Below are positions 1-9,238 of a DNA stretch of 14,645 nt, piece after piece (position 1 is the first letter of the stretch; each line of letters opens with the position of its first letter). Source of the DNA: Scytalidium lignicola (Eukaryota; Ascomycota; Leotiomycetes); NCBI GenBank assembly GCA_002812745.2, contig NCSJ02000596.1:1-14645 (forward strand), written 5' to 3'. Made by a program: the position numbers and the translations under genes. The notes beneath the pieces were generated by a model. That model was not told the DNA's origin and searched no databases. It saw nothing but the letters and a program-made list of their open reading frames with translations.

Positions 1-24
1 CTGCTCTATAATATTTTAGAGCAG
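1..24. repeat. Short perfect inverted repeat at window edge
   Basis: CTGCTCTA at 1-8 is the exact reverse complement of TAGAGCAG at 17-24, leaving an 8-nt A/T-only loop. It could form a small hairpin. It touches the left edge of the window, so a larger structure may continue outside. No function can be assigned. Confidence 0.5.
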
Positions 25-187
25 GAATGGAGGAAATTCCTTTGTGCTACTCTGATCTTGGTCGTATATTTTTATCCTCTGGATGACTAGAGGAAGCCAA
101 ATCTTCCTTTTTTGCCACTATATTTGGGTCTATTTCTTAAATTTTCGACACTGCACCTCTCCTTTTCCAACGACTTCTTTCGTCAAG

Positions 188-237
188 CCTCTTACCTATG
201 ACTTTATGGCTACATGGCCAATCGATATGCCACTCGA
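188..237 (+). pseudogene. 50-bp fragment resembling part of the adjacent zinc-finger gene
   Basis: This stretch aligns without gaps to 734-783 inside the downstream C2H2 gene. I count 45 of 50 identical bases, with an exact 24-base run at 200-223 matching 746-769. Both copies lie in the same reading frame and both read PLTYDFMATWPI, followed by diverged residues. Outside these 50 bases I see no clear similarity. The surrounding open frame (83-385) ends at a TAG and has no zinc finger. It may be a leftover of a tandem partial duplication (546-bp offset), a fragment of a paralogue that extends beyond the left edge, or less likely an upstream exon of the same gene. Confidence 0.5.
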
Positions 238-327
238 GTCCGGCAACGACTTCGGATTTCCGAGATTATTTAATTCCTTAGACTGTTTTACCTGGTTATT
301 GCCCACGGTCATTCGCTCTAATGAGGA

Positions 328-335
328 TATAAAAA
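328..335 (+). promoter_or_regulatory. Possible TATA box of the zinc-finger gene
   Basis: TATAAAAA lies about 150 nt before the ATG at 482 in an A/T-rich stretch. Position and sequence fit a core promoter element, but A/T-rich fungal intergenic DNA makes such matches common. No transcript start can be placed from sequence alone. Confidence 0.3.
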
Positions 336-373
336 TTATTAAAAACTTAACAAAAAATGTTTGTTTGACAGGC

Positions 374-446
374 AGAGATTGGTAGTATACTTTACAGACT
401 GCTTAGGTCTTACCCAAGCAGCCTCTAAAGTATACTACCAATTTCT
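374..446. repeat. 73-nt long hairpin (inverted repeat)
   Basis: The arms attggtagtatacttta (378-394) and taaagtatactaccaat (426-442) are perfect 17-base inverted repeats. Allowing one G:T pair (377/443), the stem extends to 21 pairs (374-394 with 426-446). Inside it, after a 4-by-4 internal loop, 399-408 pairs with 412-421 with one A/C mismatch and a 3-base loop. This is far stronger than expected by chance. It ends 35 nt before the zinc-finger ATG, so it is probably in the 5' UTR or promoter. It could be a palindromic miniature element, a structured leader, or a small-RNA precursor. I see no clear target-site duplication. Confidence 0.75.
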
Positions 447-481
447 ACCAATGACCAGTACGTCAGAAAACTGCTGCAAAC

Positions 482-1428
482 ATGGCGAACGCACACTTTG
501 TTCCACCAATATTCCAGCCTTTCGATCCGCAGAATCAGGCGATTCCGAATCAAGAACAACAATTCCAGGTTCCTCAGGGGAACCAGCTATCAGCAAATCA
601 TCATCCAGAACTCGACGATATAGATATATACAACATGTCTAGCCCATTCTTCCCACCTTATTTCGACTCCTCGGAATCGATGCAGAATACTTCTTCAGAA
701 AACACATTTGACGAAACTATTACTATGGGCGACCCTCTAACCTACGACTTTATGGCTACATGGCCAATCAATATTTCACTCGACCCCACACCCTTCATCG
801 ATACGCCATATGTTCCGCTCCAACCCCCTTATATGCCAGAAGATGTCATCTTTGAAGACATTTGCTCGAACCAAGCCCCTATAGATTTTCATCCTCTACC
901 TGCCCTCTCCCATCCTTTCGAGCTTGCAATACAGCAGTTTCAATATGAAAATAGCAACTCTTCGATTACGTCCTCAGGATCAGATAGAAGCAATATATCA
1001 AATTCTCCATATACGTACGACGAATCATCGACCTCACCATCAACGACTTCATCACCACCACCTTCAAACATCACACATCCGTGCCCAGAGTGTCCTAAAA
1101 CATTCCCCAAACGACACCTCCTCAAGTACGTATTAGTCACTCTACCCTCTCCCCTAAGTCTAACCTACCATGCTAATCTTTCTCTTCGCCTAGCCGCCAC
1201 GTTAAAACCCACACCAAACCTAATGCATGTCCTCATCCAGGTTGCACATATGAAAACGCTACACCACGTGATTTACAGCGCCACATCAACGCCCACCACC
1301 CTGACTCTCCACACGCGAAACAGATGCCTAAACCTGTCTGTCCACATAAAGGGTGTAAGTATGCAACAGTCGGATTTGCTAGGCAAGACCATTTGAAAAG
1401 ACATTTAGAAAAGGTACATAATCGGTGA
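482..1428 (+). CDS. C2H2 zinc-finger protein, two exons
   Basis: Exons are 482-1125 and 1194-1428, giving 292 aa. The intron 1126-1193 (68 nt) starts GTACGT, ends CGCCTAG and contains CTAAC/CTAAT-like branch candidates. Without splicing the frame loses the fingers; with it three C2H2 fingers appear at the C-terminus. Finger 1 is C-x2-C-x12-H-x3-H and is split by the intron, finger 2 is C-x4-C-x12-H-x3-H, and finger 3 is C-x4-C-x15-H-x4-H just before the stop. The roughly 200 residues before them are low-complexity and rich in Ser, Pro, Asn and Gln, as in many fungal transcription regulators. The start ATG has an AAACATGG context. A sequence-specific nuclear DNA-binding role is inferred from the fingers; no orthologue or target is recognised. 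Part of exon 1 (734-783) has a near copy upstream at 188-237. Confidence 0.85.
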
Positions 1429-1815
1429 TGTGGATTAGGTTGATATATATTTTAAAAGGGGGGAGAGATCACGGAGATGCTGCGAGATTAGAATTGGAGA
1501 GCATACTACTTTTTCCTAACTTCTCTGTTTAAGACTTGCTTCTGATTTATACTTTGTTTCACATGTTGGATTAGCGCAGAGTGGTTTGTTTGTGGAATTG
1601 GTTTTTTCCCTTGGGACATCGCCAGGCTTTTGATGGCTATCAAGCCTTGGCGACAGGAGTACAAAGAAGTTAGCTAGATTTGAGAATTCACCACTGCCTC
1701 TTTACGTTTTTATGTCCCAGTTTGGATTTGACCCACGTAAGAAGATCTTCTAGCAGAAATACACCATTTACTGCAGTAATGTGCTAGAAGTTGGCAAAGC
1801 AAGAGTCTCGGTGTA
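1429..1815. other. Convergent intergenic region
   Basis: This gap separates the stop of the zinc-finger gene (+) from the stop of dcl1 (-), so it must hold both 3' UTRs. It is A/T-rich after the zinc-finger stop. The only clear structure is the hairpin at 1619-1653. No open frame of note and no RNA gene was seen. Confidence 0.6.
1619..1653. repeat. Imperfect hairpin between convergent 3' ends
   Basis: TCGCCA-GGCTTTTGAT on the left pairs with ATCAAGCCTTGGCGA on the right around a GGCT loop, with one extra base in the right arm and two in the left. It could help set 3' ends or be a chance or relic inverted repeat. Confidence 0.45.
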
Positions 1816-4800
1816 TCATACATCGATACCATGCTCATCCTCATTTCCATCCATTGCTTCTCCAGCCACTTCATCTTTCTCGACCAAACCGCTGTCACTC
1901 TCCCCACAATCACAGCTGTATTTCCCCCGGAATTCATCCACCGGCAAGCCACCTAATATATTCATTGCTGCTTTGCAAACCTTAGTTTTGGCATAGCGCC
2001 CACTCTCTGCTACCCCATCACAGATAACCATTTGATGAATCATCAAAAGACACATAACACCACCCTTATCACTATTAATATGTGGCATCGCCTTCGTATA
2101 AATTCTCCAGTTCGTGCATCCCATACTGTCATTCAGGAAGCGTGTTAAAACTGTGGAAGGGTGCTTGTTCGCAAATCGATCATAGAGTGCCATGTTTTGG
2201 AAAGATGGAGCGATGTGTATATCAAAGAATCGCTGGACTTCTGCGTAATTGTATTTCGAATCAATGAACATGGCGCCAACATAGGCTTCAATTAAGTCAG
2301 GAAGGCATTTTGGAGGACGCTTTGCCTCCATCCAGAAGTCAGGAGAAATATCTTCCTTAGATTTGCCAGCTCGAACAGCCTCCTCTTCTGCCAATGATCT
2401 ACAGTCCTCAATCTCAGTGATGTAGTCACAAATTTGATTTTGTATATCCCCATGAAAGTAGAGGAGATGCTTGTGGAATCCTAGTTTGATAGCGAGGTAG
2501 CCATAATATTGATTGGATACCATCGCTTCTTTGTGTTCAGTTAACCATTGTGGATCTCTGGTCGGATGATTGTTGAAGAGGAAGTCAACAGCAACCATAT
2601 CTAAAAGAGAATCTCCAAGAAACTCTAACCGTTGGTAACTGGGGATGTGCTCATAGACATATGGATACGAAGGGTGCATAAAGGCCGAACGCAGAAGTCG
2701 TGGATATTGAAAGCGATAATGATGCTTCATTTCAACCTGAGCTGCAAGTTCGCGTTGAGCAGCAGTTGCAAGGGCAGTTTGATATGCTGGCATCTTGTAG
2801 AGTTTATAATAGTCGGCATAGCATTCTGCTCGGTGATTATCACTGCAAACAAGCTCTGTGACGGCTCGAACGGCATTATCCATGTTCCCAGATTCTTGAT
2901 GAGTGAGAAGGGCAGCGCCAATCAAAGCTTCACAGACATCAGCAATGGTCTTGTCACTAAGTCGATGTGATTTTTGAACTGAAGCATTCTTGCCTTTAAG
3001 CAATATTGGACCTTCAGGATACCAAACTCGTCGGTTGAAGCTTTTGGATCTAATATACTCATATAGCTTAAGCTTGATAGCATTATTGCGTAGATTCTTG
3101 TTGCAAATAAGAATCATACGGTCAACATGATAGCGGAACTCGTCATTCTCGGGAAGTATGCTGTAAAGAGATATCGAGGTGGCCATCTTCAAGAAGCAAT
3201 CTCCTAAAAATTCCAATCTTTCATAATTATTCCCCATCCCTCTCTGGAAATTAATTTGAGAGGTGTCATGAGAGTTGGTGTCATCTGAATCCTTGGTCAC
3301 AGCTTCTAGTGCAAGATCAGGACGTATTTGGAGATGTAGCATTGAGCATGCGTCAAGGGCGATGAGATATGATTCTACTCGATGAATTATTGCCGGAAAG
3401 AGATAAGCCATAGTAACTATAGTTGTTGGAAGCTGTTATATTAGTATGGAAGTTCAGATATAGCGTCTGGGGACATACAGGAGATATCTTCAAGGGTTCC
3501 ATGATGAGATAGCACNTTTTTTGGCTTTTCGTCATCAACTGTATCAAATTCATCTAGGAGGTTCCGTCGTAGAGAGACAAGCTCGCACTCAACTACTGGC
3601 TGATCCTCTCGAAACTTTCTGCGGGACCGAGCCTTCTCCCAAAGACTACAGCTATATTCCATGATATTACTATTATTTCTCCTTGTTCCTTGACGTGGTG
3701 CTGTGTTGGGTGGTACCGGGTCTAAAGGCTTGTATTCATGAGATACGCCAATAGTCCAAAACTTCCGGGAACCATCAAAAGGGTCAGAGAGAAACTTGTC
3801 TTTGAAGAATGATTCAGGAGATTTTTCATCCCAGGGAAGGCCGACGTAGAATGGACCAACTTCATACTTCTCTACCAAGGCAATGACCTCCCAGTCAATC
3901 AAGTCAGAAGGAGTGAAGTTAGAAGATATTGCAGTCTTTGATTTGATAGGAGTGATGAAGTACGGCATGGTGCTAGGATCAGGCTGATATTCTTTGCTGA
4001 ATACATCTTTAAATACTATCAGAGTGAAAGCGTTGATCTGGTTGAGGATAACTGGTTCAATCTTCAGCGGCTTGTCGAGGGTGATGCAACTGACCAGTGA
4101 ATTGCGACCAGAACCGAAATGTAAAAGAAATACTGGAAGGTCTGGTATCGGGCGCTTTGTTAGAATTGCAATTGGTTGTGAAGGACGTCCCAAACACTCT
4201 GCGTTTCCCAACAAAAGGACTGTCATGTAAAGGATATCTTCTCCACTATTAATTGACCAGAGCAACGGCTTCGTTCGCATGGAATATGCTTCTTGTTTGT
4301 TGGAGACAGCCAAAACCGCATTACGCATAGCTGGGAGGCTTTTCGTAAAGACAGGCAACAAATTGATGTCCAAGTAGTTACCTTTCCGAAGCTCTATGCA
4401 AGCTTCGAACGCTGCAGAGCATTTGGCTACCTGTTTTGTGGATGATGGCTTTCCAATGGCTCGGCGAACAGGTGAACCGTCGGGGAGATGGACTTCGCAG
4501 ATGAACTGCTTGTTCCGCACGGTAACAATATATTCTGGCACGAGACTAGCTTCTCCTGATCGTGGCAGCGAGTCAACGAAATTGGACAACACTTTGAGAC
4601 TCACTCCGTAAGTAAGCTTTGCCCCAGTTTCCTTCACGATAAAGACACGATGAGTCTTCTCCTTGGCCAAGAAGTAGTCCATATCGAAATCATTGCCGAG
4701 GAGTTTACGATCCTCAGGAAGTTCTGCGCAAAATTGTTTGAGAACGCCTTCGTTGCTCCGAACTTCGTTTATGAGTTGCTGATGCTCTCTATTGCCTATT

Positions 4801-7653
4801 TCGCACATATGAACGTATCTAGAATTTGCACGTCTTGCACGACCTCTTGATTGAATATATTTTATGAGCGTGTCATAGAGGTCGAAACGAATGACGAGAT
4901 TGCAATCCGGTATATCAAGGCCTTCTTCAGCAACAGACGTAGCAAAAAGACAATTCACGGTACCTTTCCGAAAATGCATTAACGTAAGTACTTGTTCTCT
5001 GAAAGAGACATTTGAGTCTCCAGTTGCTCCCCGAAGCGTTCCAACCTAGTGAATTTCATTAACTTACTGGTGGGATGGATGAGCGGGAAGGAGAGTGTCA
5101 CATACCAAGGTTCCTACACGAAGGTATGGAGCTCCAATATGAGCTTGAGAGAATAATCTCTCAAGGAGCCGTGCAGTATATCTTTGTTTTACAAAGATGA
5201 TACACTTATCATCTGTTGGACGAGAGAATCTTCCCTTAAGGTATTTTAGTAGGACGACTACTTTAGATGAAAGGTTTTTCGAGGTTCCTGTGATTTTATC
5301 ATAATGTGGAACACCAAAATCGTAAGTCCTAATTGTTTCCTGGGCCTGCCTAATTTGAGCCCTCATTGCCTCTATAACTTCAAGAGGAATAGGAATCTTT
5401 CTTTCAAGGTTGTACCGCTCAAGTTTAGCCTGCAATCGTTGCGACTCTTGGTCACTTAGACAAAACGGCCAAACTTGGTCTGCACACCAAGCTCCTAACT
5501 CCCGAGTGGCAATTATGGCATATCCGATAGGCTTTTTAAATAAAGGATTGTCCTTGAATTTAGTGCTGATCTCAGTGAGAAGCGGTGTTTTGAAGCTGGG
5601 ACCCAGTGGCTCATACACCGCAATCTCTTCGACCTGAGAGTTGACAGAATGTTTCATCAGACTAGGATCAGCGGCCGTGGCGATTTCGCAGTGAAGTAGG
5701 CCCTCTAGCTCAGCGGCTGCCAATCTAATATCTACTCTAGCATCAACTGGGGATGCTGTCATTCCAAAGATTTTTGGGTGATTTGTTCCAACAGTAGCCG
5801 GTGCGTAAAAGTCCTTGATAATTCTTGCATATGGGTGGTTTTTCTTTGCATGATGAGCCTCGTCAAATATAAGAAGATTGATTTGGTTCATCGAAATGAA
5901 AGAATGATGAAGAGCTTGAGCTAGAATTTCTGCGGTGCATACTATGGTCATGTATTCTGCAATGCTCTTTCCCCAGCTCTCTTTGTTCATATTACCACTC
6001 ACATCCCCGTGAAGCATGAGCATTTTGTAATCCAGATTTGCGTCTAGAACGGAATACTGCTGGAAGGCAAGGGGAACTGAGTCAACCTAGTAAAGAAGCT
6101 TGTTATTGATAATGTACTAATACATCGGCGGTATGCTCACCAAGAAAAAGGATATGCGTTTTGGCTTGCCAGCAGCCCGGTCATCGAGCTCCTGAGTTAT
6201 TATATAGCGTAATAGTAGCACCGCAATCAATGTTTTACCGGATCCTAGACTCATCAGCGTCTCTCTAGTTACTTGTGCCGTGGCATAAACCTGTATCTAG
6301 AACTGCAATGATATTTCTTTCCTTTGCCCTTTCGAATAATTCGACTTGGTAATCTCGAGGGCTCGAGATGATTTCTTGGCTTTCTGATTGTTTGACTAGC
6401 CATCGCATGGAGTGGCGCTCATCCTGTTCACTGTTGCCTATAATATTAGCTGTGATAGAATCATAAGCGCGTTTAGTAAAGTATGAATCCGCAAGGGTGT
6501 CTCCAACTCTCCGACGTTCTGATTTTGTCCGTGGTTTCAACGCTGCTTGGATATCCTCAGGTGAGTCTTTATCATCTCCAAATTCATCTCCACCCTCAGC
6601 ATTCGTTTCAACGTATGGTTGAATATGAGAATCAGGGTATGTTAGAGTAGTTTGTGATAAGGTTGGGGAAGTGTAGAAATTAGCCAGCATCTTTTCTTTC
6701 TCTGGGTTTCCAGGAGCTAGATTGCTTGTATGTTTCAAATCTGCGATGACATCGTTCGTAGACCTTGATGCTAGGGCTGTGCCTTCTGCCTGTAGCTCAT
6801 CCATACCGAAGGATAGAATACTGAACTGTTGCCCACTTTCGAATGTTTGCGCGAGGGAAGCTGCCGAGTTTAGCAGATTTATAGAAAGGTCTAAACTTTG
6901 GACTGTCGTATTATTGGCCATCGATGAGGTTTCAATATTCAAACCCGTATTCTGGGGTTCTTCATCCTTGCAAGTAGTAGTATTATAATTAGGCTTCCAT
7001 TCTGTTTGGGTTAGATGAACTGAGCTCTTGTCTCTCAATTGAAGGCAAGAAGATAAGGCAGACGATTTTTCTAACGAAGACTGAAGAGGTTGGTTCTCAC
7101 ATAGATCTGTAGTTTGCACTGCTGCCTGATCCTTGTTGTCGTCTCTTGCTAAGTACTGACGAAGATCTCCATCAAGCAACGTCAGTGAATTAAGGGTGTC
7201 TTTTGAAAGACTGTCATAATAGCACATATTCACTGTTGGTGATGGGTTGTCTTTAGTTGAAGCATTGGAGAGCAGTGAGCTTGATACTGTAGTTTGCAGT
7301 GTGATCATAGATGGCCACTGTTTCTGGGTCAACTGAACTTGTTCTAGCCCCGTGTCCACCAACAACATTTCCTCGACTGAATCATTGGTCCGTTCCGGGT
7401 TTCTTTGTCCAGGAGACCCAAATGGGCTCACAGTAGTATTACTGGACATGCTCTTTTCAGATCTATGGTTGTTGCCACACGAACTCCCTGGTGTGAGATT
7501 CTCTGTAACGGATGGAGATGACTTCATCTCGACATCAAGCAACATCATATTCTCAAAGGTATCCTTTGAAAGGTAATTCATTTGGCATTGTGTTGATGCA
7601 TCCGAATCTTGTATCAGGTTTGAAAGAGAATTCTGAAATAGTAGGAGAGACAT
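1816..7653 (-). CDS. dcl1: Dicer-like protein 1 (RNase III family), five exons
   Basis: A dsRNA-cutting nuclease that makes small RNAs in fungal RNA silencing. Exons on the minus strand are 7653-6291, 6244-6141, 6086-5106, 5045-3479 and 3432-1816. Introns are 46, 54, 60 and 46 nt. Dropping the N at 3516 gives about 1876 aa. Domains: helicase start ([12 protein letters not shown]) near residue 433; Walker A GSGKT 455-459, its first Gly codon split by intron 1; DEAH 564-567; motif V and VI ([14 protein letters not shown]) about 851-888; dimerisation (DUF283) domain about 960-1045; RNase IIIa with E1412, D1416, D1503, E1506; RNase IIIb with E1608, D1612, D1717, E1720; dsRBD-like region about 1765-1832; then a CDC motif near 1845. 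All eight acidic catalytic residues are present. The conserved sequence begins only near residue 340, after a long Ser/Thr-rich extension with repeats. DCL1 rather than DCL2 is inferred from the helicase and C-terminal wording. The start could move if an upstream exon joins at the CTATTTCAG just after the ATG. Confidence 0.93.
3516..3516. other. Ambiguous base that breaks the dcl1 frame
   Basis: A single N precedes T6 on the plus strand. Read as a real base, dcl1 exon 4 runs into a frame with no family-like residues and no in-phase splice. Read as surplus, the frame gives [16 protein letters not shown], then a GTATGT donor at 3478 in phase 0 that joins to [16 protein letters not shown]. This residue order fits DCL1 proteins. 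The gene is therefore probably intact and the N marks uncertain homopolymer length. Confidence 0.75.
7170..7210 (-). repeat. dcl1 N-terminal repeat, copy 3
   Basis: These 41 bases align without gaps to 7533-7573 with about 30 identities. They encode the [16 protein letters not shown] segment. See the finding on the N-terminal extension. A second, more diverged copy lies between them near 7354-7383 ([10 protein letters not shown]). Confidence 0.55.
7533..7573 (-). repeat. dcl1 N-terminal repeat, copy 1
   Basis: Partner of 7170-7210. It encodes [16 protein letters not shown] near residues 28-43 of DCL1. The copies start with an identical 11-base run and share a CTTTTGAAAG/CCTTTGAAAG end on the plus strand. 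Confidence 0.55.
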
Positions 7654-7965
7654 TGATGAGAAGTGCTATAACGAAAGAGCGAAAGAGAGGAATGAGCTAA
7701 AAACTATGGGGAATTTGGCTGTGCAGCGGCCAAATTCCCAATCCAATTGAATTGATATAAATAGTTACTGAAACTGAAAACACGGAAACTGATATGTTAA
7801 TATTATATTGACGTAGTAAGAGGGCAGTGGAAGGTTGGAATAGCCACGCGCACGGACCAATAGAGCGGGGTGCTATTCACGAGCTATCGAAACATCCCTC
7901 AAAGCTGCAGTTGATTATGCGCAGGCCCTCTACTCCTACATAGCAGCTCTAACACCTCTTGAAAT
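7654..7965. promoter_or_regulatory. Divergent promoter region of dcl1 and TAP42
   Basis: Only 312 bp lie between the dcl1 ATG (minus) and the TAP42 ATG (plus), so both promoters must overlap or abut. CCAAT pentamers are at 7738-7742, 7743-7747 and 7857-7861, and TGACGTA, resembling a CRE/bZIP half site, is at 7809-7815. A perfect 11-base inverted repeat is at 7709-7739. An alternative 5' exon of dcl1 could also lie here. Whether the two genes are co-regulated cannot be told from sequence. Confidence 0.5.
7709..7739. repeat. 11-bp inverted repeat in the divergent promoter
   Basis: GGGAATTTGGC (7709-7719) and GCCAAATTCCC (7729-7739) are perfect inverted arms around a 9-nt spacer. The geometry fits a site for a dimeric regulator or a small hairpin in the dcl1 leader, about 55 to 85 nt before its ATG. 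CCAAT boxes follow directly. Confidence 0.55.
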
Positions 7966-9173
7966 ATGACAGAACAAAGCATCAAGTCGCTATTCAGCTC
8001 GGCCGAACGGCAAAGACAAAGCATAGAATCATCATGGGATACAAATACGGCAGAATACCAACAGAACCTTGTAGCGGCGATAAGAATATATGAACAGTGT
8101 CTTGAGCTTGCTGGTCGACTCTCTCTGTTCAGTCCCAACGAAACAATCGAGGATATAAGTTCCGGAGATTTACAGTGAGTTTATTTACAATGCTTTTAGC
8201 TCTTCTTGCTAATTTTGTTGAGATATCTACAGATAGATTATAGGCTGGCGGAGCTGCTTTTACGGCAAAATGGCAAAGACCGCAAACGAGTACTTCAACA
8301 AGCTAGGGAAGCATATGAACGATATCTGATATTATTAGATCAATATGATATCCTATCATCTGCGGATAAGAAGCTATATAATACCTATAACGAGGACCCT
8401 ACACGTTTCTCCACCATCTCCACCTCCGATCCGAATGCTCGGCGAGCTGCGAAGATCTCGAACTTCAAGCAAGAAAAAGAGTTAAAAAATAAGCTTGAGG
8501 TGATAAATTTTATCTATCCCTAGAAGATCTAGATTAATGAAGATATAGTTTCTTGCGAAAAAACCTGCTTACTTAGAAAACGATGAGGAGGCAGTTCGCG
8601 AATTACAACTCACAAACCTCACCCTGTGCACATATAATACTTTCCAATCCTTGGAATCTATCAATCGCGAACTTGAGGTCCTTGCAATGGCTCCTACGGA
8701 AGAACGGCCTGAACCTGCTGCCTTAGAACGAGATTACAGAGAGCGCCAAGGAATAATTGGTGGGAACGAATACTCTGATCGACTTGATCGCCCGGAGACA
8801 TTTTCAAGAAATAATGCAGGCCCAATACTTAGTCAAGATGGGAAACCGCTACGACCATTCACGTTGCTTGATAACCGACAGACCTTGACAAAAGGTGTTT
8901 TCGGACCAGGTCATAACCTCCCTACTATGACTATAGACGAATATTTGGAGCAAGAGAGAGCAATGGGTAACATCATTGAAGGCGGTGGAGAGGCTAGCGG
9001 GATTGCACCAGAACCCGATGAAGATAACTATGAGAAGGCGGATATAGAAACAATGAAAGCTCGCGAATGGGACGAATTCGTGGAAGCTAATCCTAAGTGA
9101 GTAACTCTATTGAAACTATTTTAAACCAATCTAACAAATCAGGGGATCTGGAAATACTATGAACAGAGGTTAG
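7966..9173 (+). CDS. TAP42: TAP42-family PP2A-associated protein, four exons
   Basis: Cytoplasmic regulator that binds catalytic subunits of PP2A-type phosphatases and links them to TOR signalling (yeast Tap42, animal alpha4/IGBP1). Exons are 7966-8174, 8223-8499, 8549-9096 and 9143-9173, giving 354 aa, close to the family size. Introns are 48, 49 and 46 nt; the last has CTAAC 7 nt before its AG. Visible features: a helical N-terminal half (EYQQNLVAAIRIYEQCLELA; YLQIDYRLAELL across intron 1; REAYERYLILLDQYDILS), the ARRAAKISNFKQEKELKNKL segment, ELQLTN and SINRELEVLAMAP, then a flexible acidic C-terminus ending REWDEFVEANPKGSGNTMNRG in two exons. For intron 1 I chose the acceptor at 8221-8222 because it alone keeps the DLQYLQIDYRLAEL reading; the later AGs at 8231-8232 and 8242-8243 are alternatives. 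The last exon encodes about ten residues. The gene is divergent from dcl1. Confidence 0.92.
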
Positions 9174-9179
9174 CAAAGT

Positions 9180-9180
9180 N
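9180..9180. other. Ambiguous base at homopolymer
   Basis: A single N sits directly before A6, seven bases after the TAP42 stop codon. It falls outside coding sequence, so it does not affect a gene call. Confidence 0.7.
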
Positions 9181-9238
9181 AAAAAAGTTCAACAATTAAA
9201 ATTTCGTCTCGCGAGTTAACGAGACATTAATCTGTACA

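Noticed and set aside
1816..7653. DCL2 as the identity of the Dicer gene.
   Set aside because: The helicase start ([22 protein letters not shown]) and the C-terminal dsRBD-like part followed by a CDC motif fit DCL1 better. A phylogenetic tree would settle it.
8175..8243. Later acceptor (8242-8243) for TAP42 intron 1, which also keeps the frame.
   Set aside because: It would remove YLQIDYR, a part that fits the family pattern before LAEL. The acceptor at 8221-8222 keeps it and gives a 48-nt intron like the others.
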